NCBI RefSeq assembly: GCF_039908645.1
Contig: NZ_CP150917.1
Coordinates: 3,607,501-3,671,500, forward strand
DNA from: Pseudomonas helvetica
Lineage (GTDB): Bacteria > Pseudomonadota > Gammaproteobacteria > Pseudomonadales > Pseudomonadaceae
DNA length: 64,000 nucleotides
Reading direction: 5' to 3'
Shown here: positions 18,875 to 28,904 of the stretch, piece by piece
Numbering within the stretch: position 1 is the stretch's first letter
Layout of the letters: each line of letters opens with the position of its first letter
Notes under the pieces: generated by a model
Database searches by the model: none
Seen by the model: the letters and a program-made list of their open reading frames with translations, nothing else
What the model was told of the DNA's origin: nothing
Made by a program: the position numbers and the translations under genes

Positions 18875-19541
18875 AGCGATGCCTCCAGCGACCTTCGAGC
18901 TGTTTGCCGATGAAGACCGGCAACCGGCCAGAACCGAGCAAATCGGCGAACAGTCTTTCGTTCTGCGAGGTTTCGCCCTGCCCTGGGTGGCGCAATTGCT
19001 GCCGGTGCTGGAGACGATTTTACTGGCCGCACCGTTTCGGCAGATGGTCACTCCTGGCGGTTTCACCATGTCTGTAGGCTTGAGCAGTTGTGGCACGCTG
19101 GGCTGGACCACCGATCACAGTGGCTATCGCTACACTCGCATTGATCCCGTCAGCGGCCAGCCCTGGCCGGCGATGCCCGAGGTCTTTCGGGAACTGGCAC
19201 AGGCTGCCGCACGAGAAGCCGGTTTCCATCACTTCGAGCCCGATGCCTGCCTGATCAACCGATACCTGCCGGGCGCCAAGATGTCGTTGCATCAGGACAA
19301 GGATGAACGATCCTACGATCCACCGATTGTTTCGGTGTCCCTCGGTCTGCCGGCGATGTTCCTGTTCGGCGGCTTCAAGCGCAGCGACACGAGCCTGCGA
19401 GTGCCGCTGTTTCACGGTGACATCGTGGTCTGGGGCGGCGTGGATCGCTTGCGTTATCACGGCGTGCTGCCGCTCAAGGACGGTCATCACCCGCAACTGG
19501 GCGGACAGCGAATCAACTTCACCTTCCGCACGGCGGGATGA
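18864..19541 (+). CDS. alkB: AlkB-type DNA repair dioxygenase
   Basis: A 225-residue 2OG-Fe(II) dioxygenase that oxidatively removes methyl groups from 1-methyladenine and 3-methylcytosine. The iron ligands are in SLHQDKDE (His, Asp) and RYHGVLPL (His), and the 2-oxoglutarate-binding arginines in GGQRINFTFRTAG. The nucleotide-recognition lid includes GLSSCGTLGWTTDHSGYRY. The start overlaps the upstream oxygenase by 11 bp, so translation is coupled. ada follows after 89 bp with its own operator-like element. Confidence 0.93.
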   Translation: MRSKAMPPATFELFADEDRQPARTEQIGEQSFVLRGFALPWVAQLLPVLETILLAAPFRQMVTPGGFTMSVGLSSCGTLGWTTDHSGYRYTRIDPVSGQPWPAMPEVFRELAQAAAREAGFHHFEPDACLINRYLPGAKMSLHQDKDERSYDPPIVSVSLGLPAMFLFGGFKRSDTSLRVPLFHGDIVVWGGVDRLRYHGVLPLKDGHHPQLGGQRINFTFRTAG

Positions 19542-19544
19542 CAT

Positions 19545-19574
19545 CCGGAATTTGACCGCAAGCGCCGGAGTGTC
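19545..19574 (+). promoter_or_regulatory. Ada-box-like operator upstream of ada
   Basis: Near-copy of the 18011-18040 element, 57 bp before the ada start. The core aat-ttgacc-gcaa fits the known AAT-N6-GCAA Ada box exactly. Confidence 0.6.
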
Positions 19575-19630
19575 CTCAGCGCCCACACTCGCTAGGCTGC
19601 GTATGAATAAACCTTCTACCGGTATCCCCC

Positions 19631-20734
19631 ATGACCACTGCCAAACCCACCACAGAACAAGATCCCCGTTGGTCCGCGGTGCTGGCGCGCGACCCGCGCG
19701 CTGACGGTCAGTTCGTCTACGCGGTGAAAACCACCGGGATCTACTGCCGCCCGAGCAGCCTGGCGCGATTGCCGAAACCGGAAAACGTCGAGTTTTTCGA
19801 TACCGAGGAACAGGCTCAGGCGGCCGGTTATCGTCCAAGCAAACGCGCTGCAACAGACCAGACTCATCTCGCCGCGCAACACGCCGCACTGGTCGCTGCA
19901 GCCTGTCGGCAGATCGAGGCTGCCGAGACATTGCCCAGCTTGAACGAACTGGCAGAGACCGCACGAATGAGCGCTTTCCACTTTCACCGGGTGTTCAAGG
20001 CTGTCACTGGCCTGACACCCAAGGGCTATGCCACTGCACAACGTTCACGCAGGGTTCGTGAACGCCTGGAAGTCGCCGGTTCGGTGACCGACGCGCTGTA
20101 TGAGGCAGGTTTCAATTCCAACAGCCGCTTCTACGAGTCCGCCGATCATCTGCTTGGCATGAAGCCCAGCGACTACCGCGCTGCGGGCCAGAATACCGAC
20201 ATCCGCTTTGCCGTCGGCCAATGTTCATTAGGGGCGATTCTGGTGGCGCAAAGTCAACGCGGGGTGTGCGCGATCCTCTTGGGGGATGATCCCCATGCGT
20301 TGGTCTGCGACCTTCAAGACCGGTTCCGCCAGGCCAACCTGATTGGCGCCGACCATGACTTCGAACAGCTGATTGCCAAGGTGGTGGGTTTCATCGAAGC
20401 CCCGGCGCTTGGCCTGGACCTGCCGCTGGATGTGCGCGGCACGGCGTTTCAGGAGCGAGTGTGGATGGCGCTGCGGGATATTCCGGCGGGCAGCACCGCC
20501 AGCTACGCCGAAATAGCCCAGCGTATCGGCGCGCCAAAAGCCTTCCGTGCCGTGGCCCAGGCCTGCGGTGCCAACAACCTCGCGGTGGCCATTCCCTGCC
20601 ATCGGGTGGTGCGCAGCGATGGCGATCTCTCGGGCTACCGCTGGGGGGTGGAGCGCAAGCGTCAACTGCTTGCGCGTGAAACCAAATCTCAGAAAATGCC
20701 GATATGCACGGCCACTGACTCAGGGCCGGTATAG
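19631..20734 (+). CDS. ada: Ada methyltransferase/regulator with a degenerate zinc domain
   Basis: A 367-residue protein with the three Ada parts in order: N-terminal metal domain (1-75), AraC-type helix-turn-helix (near 100-185), and C-terminal O6-methylguanine methyltransferase with acceptor Cys323 in IPCHRVV. It should remove O6-methyl groups and activate the repair cluster. The zinc domain is unusual. Cys39 in GIYCRPSSLAR is kept, but the other three E. coli zinc cysteines are Ser43, Ser70 and Ala73 (YRPSKRA instead of PCKRC). Zinc binding, and methyl-switch activation as known from E. coli, are therefore doubtful. Its last 46 bp overlap a convergent gene. Confidence 0.93.
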   Translation: MTTAKPTTEQDPRWSAVLARDPRADGQFVYAVKTTGIYCRPSSLARLPKPENVEFFDTEEQAQAAGYRPSKRAATDQTHLAAQHAALVAAACRQIEAAETLPSLNELAETARMSAFHFHRVFKAVTGLTPKGYATAQRSRRVRERLEVAGSVTDALYEAGFNSNSRFYESADHLLGMKPSDYRAAGQNTDIRFAVGQCSLGAILVAQSQRGVCAILLGDDPHALVCDLQDRFRQANLIGADHDFEQLIAKVVGFIEAPALGLDLPLDVRGTAFQERVWMALRDIPAGSTASYAEIAQRIGAPKAFRAVAQACGANNLAVAIPCHRVVRSDGDLSGYRWGVERKRQLLARETKSQKMPICTATDSGPV

Positions 20735-21147
20735 GCCTCGAAGTCGGTGGCAAATCGGCGTTTGACCTGCGGATTGGCCTCGAAATACGCCCAGATGCTG
20801 CCCCACGCCTCGATGACACAGCCCGGCATCGGCCCCTTCGCCTCGAAAACCAGATACTGGCCGCCCTGCACCTCAATGCTTTCGTAACCGGGGGCGGCTT
20901 CATTGACCGCCACCCCGGCCGTCACATCGAAAGCCCCGGATGCATCGGACTCATAGCTGGAGTACACCCCGTAAGCCGGTGAGTCCGGTTGCTTATTGCC
21001 AATCTTGTCAAACAGCCCTTCGACAAAAAAACGCTGCCACATCGGACCGATTCTGGCGGTAGCTGCCTGCTGCTCGGCGCTGTTAAACGTACGTACACGC
21101 AATCCCGATACGCGGAATGGCGAAACCTCAAGTTGTTTCAAATCCAT
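20689..21147 (-). CDS. GyrI-like small-molecule-binding protein
   Basis: A 152-residue protein matching the AraC effector-binding/GyrI-like (SHS2) fold: MDLKQLEVSPFRVSGLRVRT opens the domain, and YGVYSSYESDASGAFDVTAG and YLVFEAKGPMPGCVIEAWG are typical. Such stand-alone domains bind amphipathic small molecules or affect gyrase. It is convergent with ada, and their 3' ends overlap by 46 bp. The start has an agaaactg sequence upstream rather than a strong ribosome site. Confidence 0.8.
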   Translation of the reverse strand: MDLKQLEVSPFRVSGLRVRTFNSAEQQAATARIGPMWQRFFVEGLFDKIGNKQPDSPAYGVYSSYESDASGAFDVTAGVAVNEAAPGYESIEVQGGQYLVFEAKGPMPGCVIEAWGSIWAYFEANPQVKRRFATDFEAYTGPESVAVHIGIF

Positions 21148-21332
21148 GGAACAGTTTCTCCGTCGTTAACGATTCACATCCACCACAAGCGGCCACCATG
21201 CCATTGGCGTGAGCGCTGGCACAACCGGACGCTACAACTTTGTTGCGCTCGGCATCTGCGCCTAAAGGCCACTGGCCTTGTGACGCTGACTCCTGCTACA
21301 AAAGCGGCTCTTGTCATAAGGAGGACGTTGCG

Positions 21333-22397
21333 ATGAACCCGTGGCCTGACACCCGTATTCTTGATCTGCTCGGCATTGAATTGCCGATCATCCAGGCTCC
21401 CATGGCCGGCGCCACCGGATCGGCCATGGTCATTGCAGCCAGCAATGCCGGCGCCCTGGGCTCAATGCCCGCGGCCATGCTCAGCGTCGAACAGTTGCGC
21501 GAAGAGCTGAAGGTCATCCGGCAACACAGCCAGCGCCCGTTCAACGTGAACTTCTTCTGCCATCAACCACCCGTGGCCGACGAGCAACGCGCTCAGCAAT
21601 GGAAAAAACTGCTGGAACCGTATTACCGCGAGCTGGGCGCTGACTTCGACGCACCGACCCCGGTTTCCAATCGTGCGCCGTTCGATGCCGCCGCCTGCGC
21701 GGTGGTCGAAGAGTTCCGTCCGCAGGTGGTGAGTTTTCACTTCGGCCTACCGGAAAAAGCCCTGCTCGATCGGGTCAAAGCCACTGGCGCGAAGGTCCTG
21801 TCTTCGGCAACTACCGTCGATGAGGCCATCTGGCTGGAACAGCATGGCTGCGACGCGATTATCGCCATGGGCTACGAGGCCGGAGGCCATCGCGGGATGT
21901 TTCTCAGCGATGATCTGAACAGTCAGGTCGGTACCTTTGCCCTGGTACCACAGATCGTCGATGCCGTCAGCGTACCGGTGATCGCTGCGGGCGGGATCGG
22001 CGACGCACGCGGGATTGTCGCCGCCTTCGCCTTGGGGGCCTCGGCAGTGCAACTGGGCACCGCCTACCTGTTTACCCCGGAAGCCAAGGTCAGCGCCTCC
22101 CATCACCGGGCCTTGCGTAGCGCCAAGGAAAGCGAGACGGCGCTGACCAATATTTTTACCGGGCGTGCGGCGCGAGGGATTCTCAATCGGGTCATGCGCG
22201 AACTCGGCCCGATCAGCCCGCAAGCTCCGGCCTTCCCATTGGCCGGCGGCGCGCTGATGCCACTGCGTGCCAAGGATGAAGCGGACTTCAGCAACCTCTG
22301 GGCCGGACAAGCGCTACGGCTTGGGATTGAATTACCGACCGCTGAGTTGACCCGGCGGCTGGCTGACGAGGCGCTGGCCTTGATGGCGCGTCGCTAA
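21333..22397 (+). CDS. Nitronate monooxygenase-like flavin oxidoreductase
   Basis: A 354-residue FMN TIM-barrel enzyme of the nitronate monooxygenase / 2-nitropropane dioxygenase family. It likely detoxifies nitronates such as propionate 3-nitronate. The opening ELPIIQAPMAGATGSAMVIA, the MGYEAGGHRG segment and the phosphate-binding GGIGDARGIVAAFALGASAV are present. I place the start at 21333, which has a perfect aaggagg 9 bases upstream; 31 in-frame codons further upstream lack support. It stands alone, followed by a REP-type structure. Confidence 0.88.
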   Translation: MNPWPDTRILDLLGIELPIIQAPMAGATGSAMVIAASNAGALGSMPAAMLSVEQLREELKVIRQHSQRPFNVNFFCHQPPVADEQRAQQWKKLLEPYYRELGADFDAPTPVSNRAPFDAAACAVVEEFRPQVVSFHFGLPEKALLDRVKATGAKVLSSATTVDEAIWLEQHGCDAIIAMGYEAGGHRGMFLSDDLNSQVGTFALVPQIVDAVSVPVIAAGGIGDARGIVAAFALGASAVQLGTAYLFTPEAKVSASHHRALRSAKESETALTNIFTGRAARGILNRVMRELGPISPQAPAFPLAGGALMPLRAKDEADFSNLWAGQALRLGIELPTAELTRRLADEALALMARR

Positions 22398-22470
22398 ACA
22401 CCATTTGATCGTTCCCATGCTTTGCGTGGTAACGATCAAAAACCCCCGTAGCAGCTCTGCGTTCGGCCCC

Positions 22471-22615
22471 GTAGCAGCTGTCGAGCCTGCGAGGCTGCGT
22501 TCGAGGACGAAGTCCTCGCAAATCCCGCAAACGCGGTTTGTCTGGAAAAACACGTTGCCTGATTTGACGACCGCTGCGCGGCCGAACGCAGCCTCGCAGG
22601 CTCGACAGCTGCTAC
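22471..22615. repeat. Long REP-type inverted repeat
   Basis: A perfect 33-bp arm (22471-22503, starting gtagcagctgtcgagcctgc) has its exact complement at 22583-22615, across 79 bp. A partial third arm (gtagcagctctgcgttcgg) lies at 22448-22466. It would form a large cruciform or RNA hairpin between the nitronate monooxygenase gene and modA. Confidence 0.85.
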
Positions 22616-22692
22616 GAGGTACGGGGGAACGGGGAACAGAGCGCGTGTCGGCTCATTGGGTACTATTTGATACGTTCCGTTTGTCGGCAATT

Positions 22693-23560
<868 letters not shown>

Positions 23561-24241
23561 ATGACGCTATCGAGTGCCGATTTTTCCGCCATCTGGCTGA
23601 CCCTCAAGCTGGCCTCCCTGACGACGGCCATCCTGCTGGTCATCGGCACTCCGATTGCGTTGTGGCTGTCGCGTACCCGCTCCTGGTTGCGCAGGCCCAT
23701 CGGCGCTATCGTCGCCCTGCCCCTGGTGCTGCCGCCGACGGTGATCGGCTTCTATTTACTGATGACCCTCGGCCCTAACGGGGTCATCGGCCAGTTCACC
23801 CAAGCACTGGGGCTGGGCACGCTGACGTTCAGTTTTGCAGGGCTGGTGATCGGTTCGGTTATCTACTCGATGCCCTTTGTCGTCCAGCCACTGCAGAACG
23901 CCTTCTCGGCGATTGGCCCGCGTCCGCTGGAGGTGGCCGCCACCTTGCGCGCCAACCCCTGGGACACTTTTTTCAACGTGATCTTGCCGCTGGCCAGGCC
24001 AGGCTTTATCACTGCGGCCATTCTCGGCTTCGCCCATACCGTCGGTGAGTTCGGCGTGGTGCTGATGATCGGCGGCAATATCCCGGACAAAACCCGGGTG
24101 GTGTCGGTGCAGATCTACGATCATGTCGAAGCCATGGAATATGGCCAGGCCCACTGGCTGGCCGGGGCAATGCTGGTGTTCTCGTTCCTGATATTGCTGG
24201 CGCTGTACTCCAGCCGCAAAACCAAAGCCGGCTGGAGCTGA
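23561..24241 (+). CDS. modB: Molybdate ABC transporter, permease
   Basis: A 226-residue inner-membrane permease with five to six helices. The ABC-coupling EAA loop is visible as [25 protein letters not shown]. It forms the channel of the ModA2BC complex. The start follows the modA stop directly and the stop is 3 bp before modC, so the three genes are translated together. Confidence 0.95.
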   Translation: MTLSSADFSAIWLTLKLASLTTAILLVIGTPIALWLSRTRSWLRRPIGAIVALPLVLPPTVIGFYLLMTLGPNGVIGQFTQALGLGTLTFSFAGLVIGSVIYSMPFVVQPLQNAFSAIGPRPLEVAATLRANPWDTFFNVILPLARPGFITAAILGFAHTVGEFGVVLMIGGNIPDKTRVVSVQIYDHVEAMEYGQAHWLAGAMLVFSFLILLALYSSRKTKAGWS

Positions 24242-24244
24242 TCG

Positions 24245-25333
24245 ATGACCTCAACGATTCACGCTCGGCTGAAACTGAGCTACCCGGATTTTTCCCTGGA
24301 CGTCGACCTGCACCTGCCCGGCCGCGGCGTCACGGCGCTGTACGGTCATTCCGGCTCGGGCAAAACCACCTGCCTGCGCTGCATTGCCGGACTGGAAAAG
24401 GCCGAACAAGGCTTTATCCAGATCAATGATGAAATCTGGCAGGACAGCGACAAAAAACTCTTTGTCGCCCCGCACAAACGGGCGCTGGGTTATGTGTTTC
24501 AGGAGGCCAGTCTGTTTCCCCATCTGTCGGTGCTGGCCAACCTGGAATTTGGCCTGCGGCGTATTCCACGCCAGCAACGCCGGGTCGACATGGCCCACGC
24601 CACCGAACTGCTGGGAATCAGCCACTTGCTCGGCCGACATCCACAACACCTCTCGGGCGGCGAGCGCCAACGGGTCGGTATTGCCCGGGCGTTGCTCACC
24701 AGCCCGAAACTGCTGTTGATGGACGAGCCACTGGCCGCGCTGGACTCGCAGCGCAAAAGCGAAATCCTGCCGTACCTCGAACGGCTGCACGACGAACTGG
24801 AAATCCCGGTGCTGTACGTCAGTCACTCGCAGGATGAGGTCGCACGACTGGCCGACCACATTGTCCTGCTGAGCTACGGCAAAGCCCTGGCCAGCGGGCC
24901 CATCGGCGAAACGCTTGCGCGGCTCGACCTGCCACTGGCCTTGGGCGACGACGCCGGCGTAGTGATCGAGGGTCAAGTGACGGACTACGACGCCCATTAC
25001 CAACTGCTGACCCTGCAACTGCCCCGCAGCCAATTGAATGTGCGGGTCGCGCATTCGCCTATGGCCGTGGGCAAGTTGTTGCGCGTCAAAGTCCAGGCTC
25101 GCGATGTCAGCCTGAGTCTTCAGGGCGGTGAACTGAGCAGCATCCTCAATCGCCTGCCAGTGACAGTCACCAGCGAAATTTCCGCGGACAACGCCGCCCA
25201 TGTGCTGGTACGCCTGGACGCTTCGGGAACACCGTTGCTCGCGCGCATCACCCGCTACTCCCGCGATCACTTGCAACTGCATCCCGGCCAGCAACTATGG
25301 GCGCAAATCAAGGCGGTGGCGGTCCTCGCGTAA
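24245..25333 (+). CDS. modC: Molybdate ABC transporter, ATPase
   Basis: A 362-residue ATPase with Walker [10 protein letters not shown], signature [16 protein letters not shown], Walker [12 protein letters not shown] and switch His in YVSHSQDE. The C-terminal third is a TOBE/Mop domain (residues 290-355) that binds molybdate and gives product inhibition in ModC. It is the last gene of modABC. The operon lies 2.6 kb from a molybdenum hydroxylase operon. Confidence 0.95.
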   Translation: MTSTIHARLKLSYPDFSLDVDLHLPGRGVTALYGHSGSGKTTCLRCIAGLEKAEQGFIQINDEIWQDSDKKLFVAPHKRALGYVFQEASLFPHLSVLANLEFGLRRIPRQQRRVDMAHATELLGISHLLGRHPQHLSGGERQRVGIARALLTSPKLLLMDEPLAALDSQRKSEILPYLERLHDELEIPVLYVSHSQDEVARLADHIVLLSYGKALASGPIGETLARLDLPLALGDDAGVVIEGQVTDYDAHYQLLTLQLPRSQLNVRVAHSPMAVGKLLRVKVQARDVSLSLQGGELSSILNRLPVTVTSEISADNAAHVLVRLDASGTPLLARITRYSRDHLQLHPGQQLWAQIKAVAVLA

Positions 25334-25514
25334 ACGGCTGGGGCGTGCAACAAGACCATAAGCGTTGTAAGGGGAAAGTCTTTTGAGCTAGGCTAGCCGC
25401 CTCTCCCCTATGCCGGATGACCTTTCGACGTGAACAACTAAGCCTTTCAAAAATGTATGCGCAACAAGCTGCCACCGGCACTTGTTGGTCTTTTCGACAT
25501 TTTTTGGAGGTGCC

Positions 25515-27167
25515 ATGACTCACGTCACGCGTCTGCCTGCGCTCGTAACCCTGAACCGACTGTCCTATCAGCTCGCCAATGGCGAAACACTGTTCGACTC
25601 CCTGAACCTGCACTTCGATCATCGTCCCACCGGCATTGTTGGCCGTAACGGCGTCGGCAAATCCGTGCTTGCCCGACTGATTGCCGGCGACTTGACGCCC
25701 GCTTCCGGCACACTCAGCCGCTTTGGCAGCGTCGCCTATGTGGCGCAAGAGCCGATTGCGATCAGCGGCCAGAGCGTTGCGCAAGCGGCGGGTATCGCCG
25801 AGACACTCGATGCGCTCGCCCGGCTGGCCAGCGGCAGCGCATCCACCCAAGACCTTGAACAGGCGGCTGAACGCTGGGATCTGCCCGAACAATTGCGCCT
25901 GTTGCTCGATGAAGCCGGCCTGCCAGAGCTGACGGTGCAACACCCTATGGACGCCCTCAGCGGCGGCCAACGTGCCCGCATCGCACTGATCGGCGCATTC
26001 CTCAGCCAGGCCGATTTGCTGGTGCTGGATGAGCCAACCAACCATCTGGATGTTGACGGCCGCCGCTGGCTAATGGACCGGCTCGAACACTGGCGCGGAG
26101 GGGTGATCGTGGTCAGCCATGATCGGACGCTGCTCAACAGCCTTCAACGCATCGTCGAACTCAGCGCACTGGGTGTGCAGGTCTTTGGTGGTAATCATGC
26201 GGCTTACCTTGAGCAGCGCGAAGTCGAGCAAGCTGCGGCGCATGCAGCCCTTGAGCACAACCGCACCCTGCGCAGTCGCGAGCTGAAACGGCTACAGCGC
26301 GAACACGACACCATTCAGCGACGCGCTGCCGGATCACGCAAAAACGCTGAAACTGCCAACGTCTCACGCTTCGAACGCGCCAGGATGAAAGGTGCGGCCA
26401 CCGAGATCATGGGCCACGTACGTCACGCTCATCAGGCCCACAAATCAGCGATGAATGAGCAGGTACGGGAGGCCAACGCACGGATTAAACCGTCAGAGCC
26501 GGTGCTGATGACCCTGCCGGGAACCGCTGTGCCGGCCAACCGACAGGTGATCACACTGATCGACGCGCAACTGCCCTGGCTGGCACCCGAGGCGCCAACG
26601 ACATTCCTCACTATTTCACTTGCAGGCCCTGTGCGCATTGCGCTCAGTGGGCCGAACGGCTGCGGAAAATCCACCTTGCTGAAAATGCTCGCAGCGCACT
26701 GCAACCCTGTCAGCGGTGATTGCCTGACCCACGTGCCCAACGCTTACCTTGACCAACGATTGGAGTTGCTCGATCCAGAACGCTCCATCGTCGAGCAGTT
26801 GAACCTGCTCGACACACCGCTATCGGAAGGCTCGGTGCGCAGCCGGCTGGCCCAACTGCAACTGGACGCTGTGCGGGTGAACGTGCCGACTCGCCTGCTC
26901 AGCGGTGGCGAACGTCTGAAAGCGGCTATTGCCATCGCATTATGGCGAGAAAACCCGGCCCAGTTGCTGTTGCTCGACGAGCCGACCAATCACCTCGACC
27001 TTGCGTCTGTGCAGGCACTGGAACAGGCATTACGCGACTTTCCCGGAGCGCTCATTGCCGCCTCCCATGACACCGAATTCCTGCGGGCCCTGGCGCCCAC
27101 GCATACCTTGCACTGGCAGCCTACGGGGTGGAACCTGCAACGTGTCGAAGCGCGGTCTGAGCATTGA
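25515..27167 (+). CDS. ABC-F family ATPase
   Basis: A 550-residue soluble protein with two ABC domains and no membrane helices. First domain: Walker A GRNGVGKS, signature LSGGQRAR, Walker B LLVLDEPTNHLD. Second: GPNGCGKST, LSGGERLK, LLLLDEPTNHLD. A basic linker (residues 245-330, RELKRLQREHDTIQRRAAGS) joins them. ABC-F proteins act on the ribosome in translation control or antibiotic protection; this subtype is unassigned. I start at 25515, where ggagg lies 5 bases upstream, rather than 11 codons earlier. Confidence 0.88.
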   Translation: MTHVTRLPALVTLNRLSYQLANGETLFDSLNLHFDHRPTGIVGRNGVGKSVLARLIAGDLTPASGTLSRFGSVAYVAQEPIAISGQSVAQAAGIAETLDALARLASGSASTQDLEQAAERWDLPEQLRLLLDEAGLPELTVQHPMDALSGGQRARIALIGAFLSQADLLVLDEPTNHLDVDGRRWLMDRLEHWRGGVIVVSHDRTLLNSLQRIVELSALGVQVFGGNHAAYLEQREVEQAAAHAALEHNRTLRSRELKRLQREHDTIQRRAAGSRKNAETANVSRFERARMKGAATEIMGHVRHAHQAHKSAMNEQVREANARIKPSEPVLMTLPGTAVPANRQVITLIDAQLPWLAPEAPTTFLTISLAGPVRIALSGPNGCGKSTLLKMLAAHCNPVSGDCLTHVPNAYLDQRLELLDPERSIVEQLNLLDTPLSEGSVRSRLAQLQLDAVRVNVPTRLLSGGERLKAAIAIALWRENPAQLLLLDEPTNHLDLASVQALEQALRDFPGALIAASHDTEFLRALAPTHTLHWQPTGWNLQRVEARSEH

Positions 27168-27257
27168 ATCAAGCGACGAACAGCACAGACCGCTTTTGCA
27201 CCTTTTCAACTTGCTTCTATAGTTGATGTGTACATGACTGGAGCGTCCGGTGACGCC

Positions 27258-27482
27258 ATGGAAGACATATTCGTTGTGAAGCGTTGCAACAAGGCCACCG
27301 TTCAGGGTCGCCGTGCGGGTGAAGTGTCTGGTCAGCAGCCGATAACGGCGGTCTGGTACCGGATCGCCGATACACGCACGGGTGGCGGCTTTATCGGTGA
27401 CGGTTATGAGCGTATGGAAGATGCCATGAAGGAGTGCCGACGGCTCAATGCCGCCAGCTCGCGGGTCTCGCGCAAAGTCTGA
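27258..27482 (+). CDS. Small hypothetical protein
   Basis: A 74-residue protein (MEDIFVVKRCNKATVQGRRA...) with a compact beta-rich look and a C-terminal helix. The start is uncertain: ATG at 27258, or upstream in-frame GTG 27228 or ATG 27234, none with a strong ribosome site. A strong terminator at 27566 supports a real transcript. No family recognised. Confidence 0.55.
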   Translation: MEDIFVVKRCNKATVQGRRAGEVSGQQPITAVWYRIADTRTGGGFIGDGYERMEDAMKECRRLNAASSRVSRKV

Positions 27483-27565
27483 AACCCAGGCTGCACGTGG
27501 CTCCGCTGCCATTGGCATTGCGGGTCTATACTGATTCCAGCTGAAGGATCGGCACCCCCATCGGC

Positions 27566-27591
27566 AAACGCTCGCGCCCGGCGAGCGTTTT
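27566..27591 (+). terminator. Rho-independent terminator
   Basis: aaacgctcgcgcccggcgagcg hairpin followed by tttt, 84 bp after the small hypothetical gene. Confidence 0.8.
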
Positions 27592-27632
27592 GTTGCTCGA
27601 TCAAAAGCTTCTCTGATACGGAGGTGTTTCTC

Positions 27633-27863
27633 ATGTCCGAAAAAGAGTCCATCACTACCTTGCTGACCCTGCTCGACTCACGTCAGGCGCGCTTGGCGGC
27701 TGCCTGCAAGGAAATCGCCGACTGGGTCGATATCCATGGCGGCCACCCCACCGCGATGAAAATTCGCGACCGTCTGCAAGACATCGAGAAAGATGCCCCG
27801 CTGATTCAGAACGCGCTGACATCACTCAAACCTGTCGACCGGCCACTGCCTCGATTCCGCTAA
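27633..27863 (+). CDS. Small hypothetical protein
   Basis: A 76-residue, mostly helical protein (MSEKESITTLLTLLDSRQAR...). The ATG at 27633 has ggagg 9 bases upstream. It is convergent with xdhC. The pattern of Leu and charged residues suggests a helical bundle; no function is known to me. Confidence 0.65.
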   Translation: MSEKESITTLLTLLDSRQARLAAACKEIADWVDIHGGHPTAMKIRDRLQDIEKDAPLIQNALTSLKPVDRPLPRFR

Positions 27864-27931
27864 GCAAGTCCCGGCTCATATGCTGAAGTCGGGACTCGCC
27901 AGGGATCGGCAGCACACCGACACGCTGTTTT

Positions 27932-28903
27932 TCAGAGTTGATCCCGAGCTATACCACTGCGAATGCGCAGAATATCGGCGAGCACCGCCAAGGCGATTTC
28001 CGCGGGTGTCTTGCTGCCCAGATTAAGCCCAATCGGCGCGTGAATACGGGCCAGCTCAGCTTCGCCCAAACCACCGATACGCCGTAAACGCTCAAAGCGC
28101 TTTTGCGAGGTTTGCATGGAGCCCATCACACCGATGTAAAACGCCTCGGTGCGCACCGCTTCCATCATGGCCAGGTCGTCGATGCGCGGATCGTGTGTCA
28201 GCGCCACCACGGCGGTATCGCTGTGGCAACCACCATTGGCGATGAACATCGACGGCAACTCGCGACGAATCTCCACGTTCTCAAGGACCACACCATCGAG
28301 GACTTCATCACGCGGATCGCACAGAATCACTTCGAAACCCAGCCCCACCGCAAACTCGGCACACGCCTGGGACACGCTGGAATAACCGGCGAGCAACAAG
28401 CGTTGGGCCGCACCGACACGCACACGCACCCGGTCGATTTCCCGTTCGATACGCGGCCCGTGTTCACGGTCAACCAGTAGACTGCGTGCGCCGCTGGCCA
28501 GATTCACTTCGCGAATCAAACGACGCTGCCCCAGCAACGCGGACTCCAGTTCGCGCAGATGGGCCTGGACCTCGCACTCAGGTTCAAGCTTTTCCACCAG
28601 TACGTCGAGCAACCCGCCGCAGGGCAGTTTTATCGTGGAACGCGGATCATCGCCCTCGCCGTAACGCACCACCGAAACGGCGTCGAGGAACGCCCCTTCG
28701 GCCATGCGCGCCAGAAAGTCGTCCTCGACGCAGCCGCCCGACAACGAGCCAATCCATTGCCCGCTGTCGTTGACCGCCAACATCGAGCCCGGCGCACGAG
28801 GCGCCGAGCCGTAGGTGCCGAGCACGCTGCAGAGCCATACACGCTGACCAGCGCTGGACCAGACCAACGCTCGCCGAACCACTTGCAGGTCAAGATGCTG
28901 CAT
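27932..28903 (-). CDS. XdhC-family molybdenum cofactor maturation protein
   Basis: A 323-residue XdhC/CoxF-family protein that binds Moco, helps sulphurate it and inserts it into molybdenum hydroxylases. The N-terminal XdhC domain shows GSAPRAPGSMLAV and GSLSGGCVEDDF with the conserved Cys. The C-terminal Rossmann domain has HDPRIDDLAMMEA and YIGVMGS. It is the last gene of the operon with the large, 2Fe-2S and cytochrome subunits, starting 1 bp after the cytochrome stop. I prefer Met at 28903; an in-frame start 10 codons upstream lies inside the cytochrome gene. Confidence 0.9.
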   Translation of the reverse strand: MQHLDLQVVRRALVWSSAGQRVWLCSVLGTYGSAPRAPGSMLAVNDSGQWIGSLSGGCVEDDFLARMAEGAFLDAVSVVRYGEGDDPRSTIKLPCGGLLDVLVEKLEPECEVQAHLRELESALLGQRRLIREVNLASGARSLLVDREHGPRIEREIDRVRVRVGAAQRLLLAGYSSVSQACAEFAVGLGFEVILCDPRDEVLDGVVLENVEIRRELPSMFIANGGCHSDTAVVALTHDPRIDDLAMMEAVRTEAFYIGVMGSMQTSQKRFERLRRIGGLGEAELARIHAPIGLNLGSKTPAEIALAVLADILRIRSGIARDQL

Positions 28904-28904
28904 A

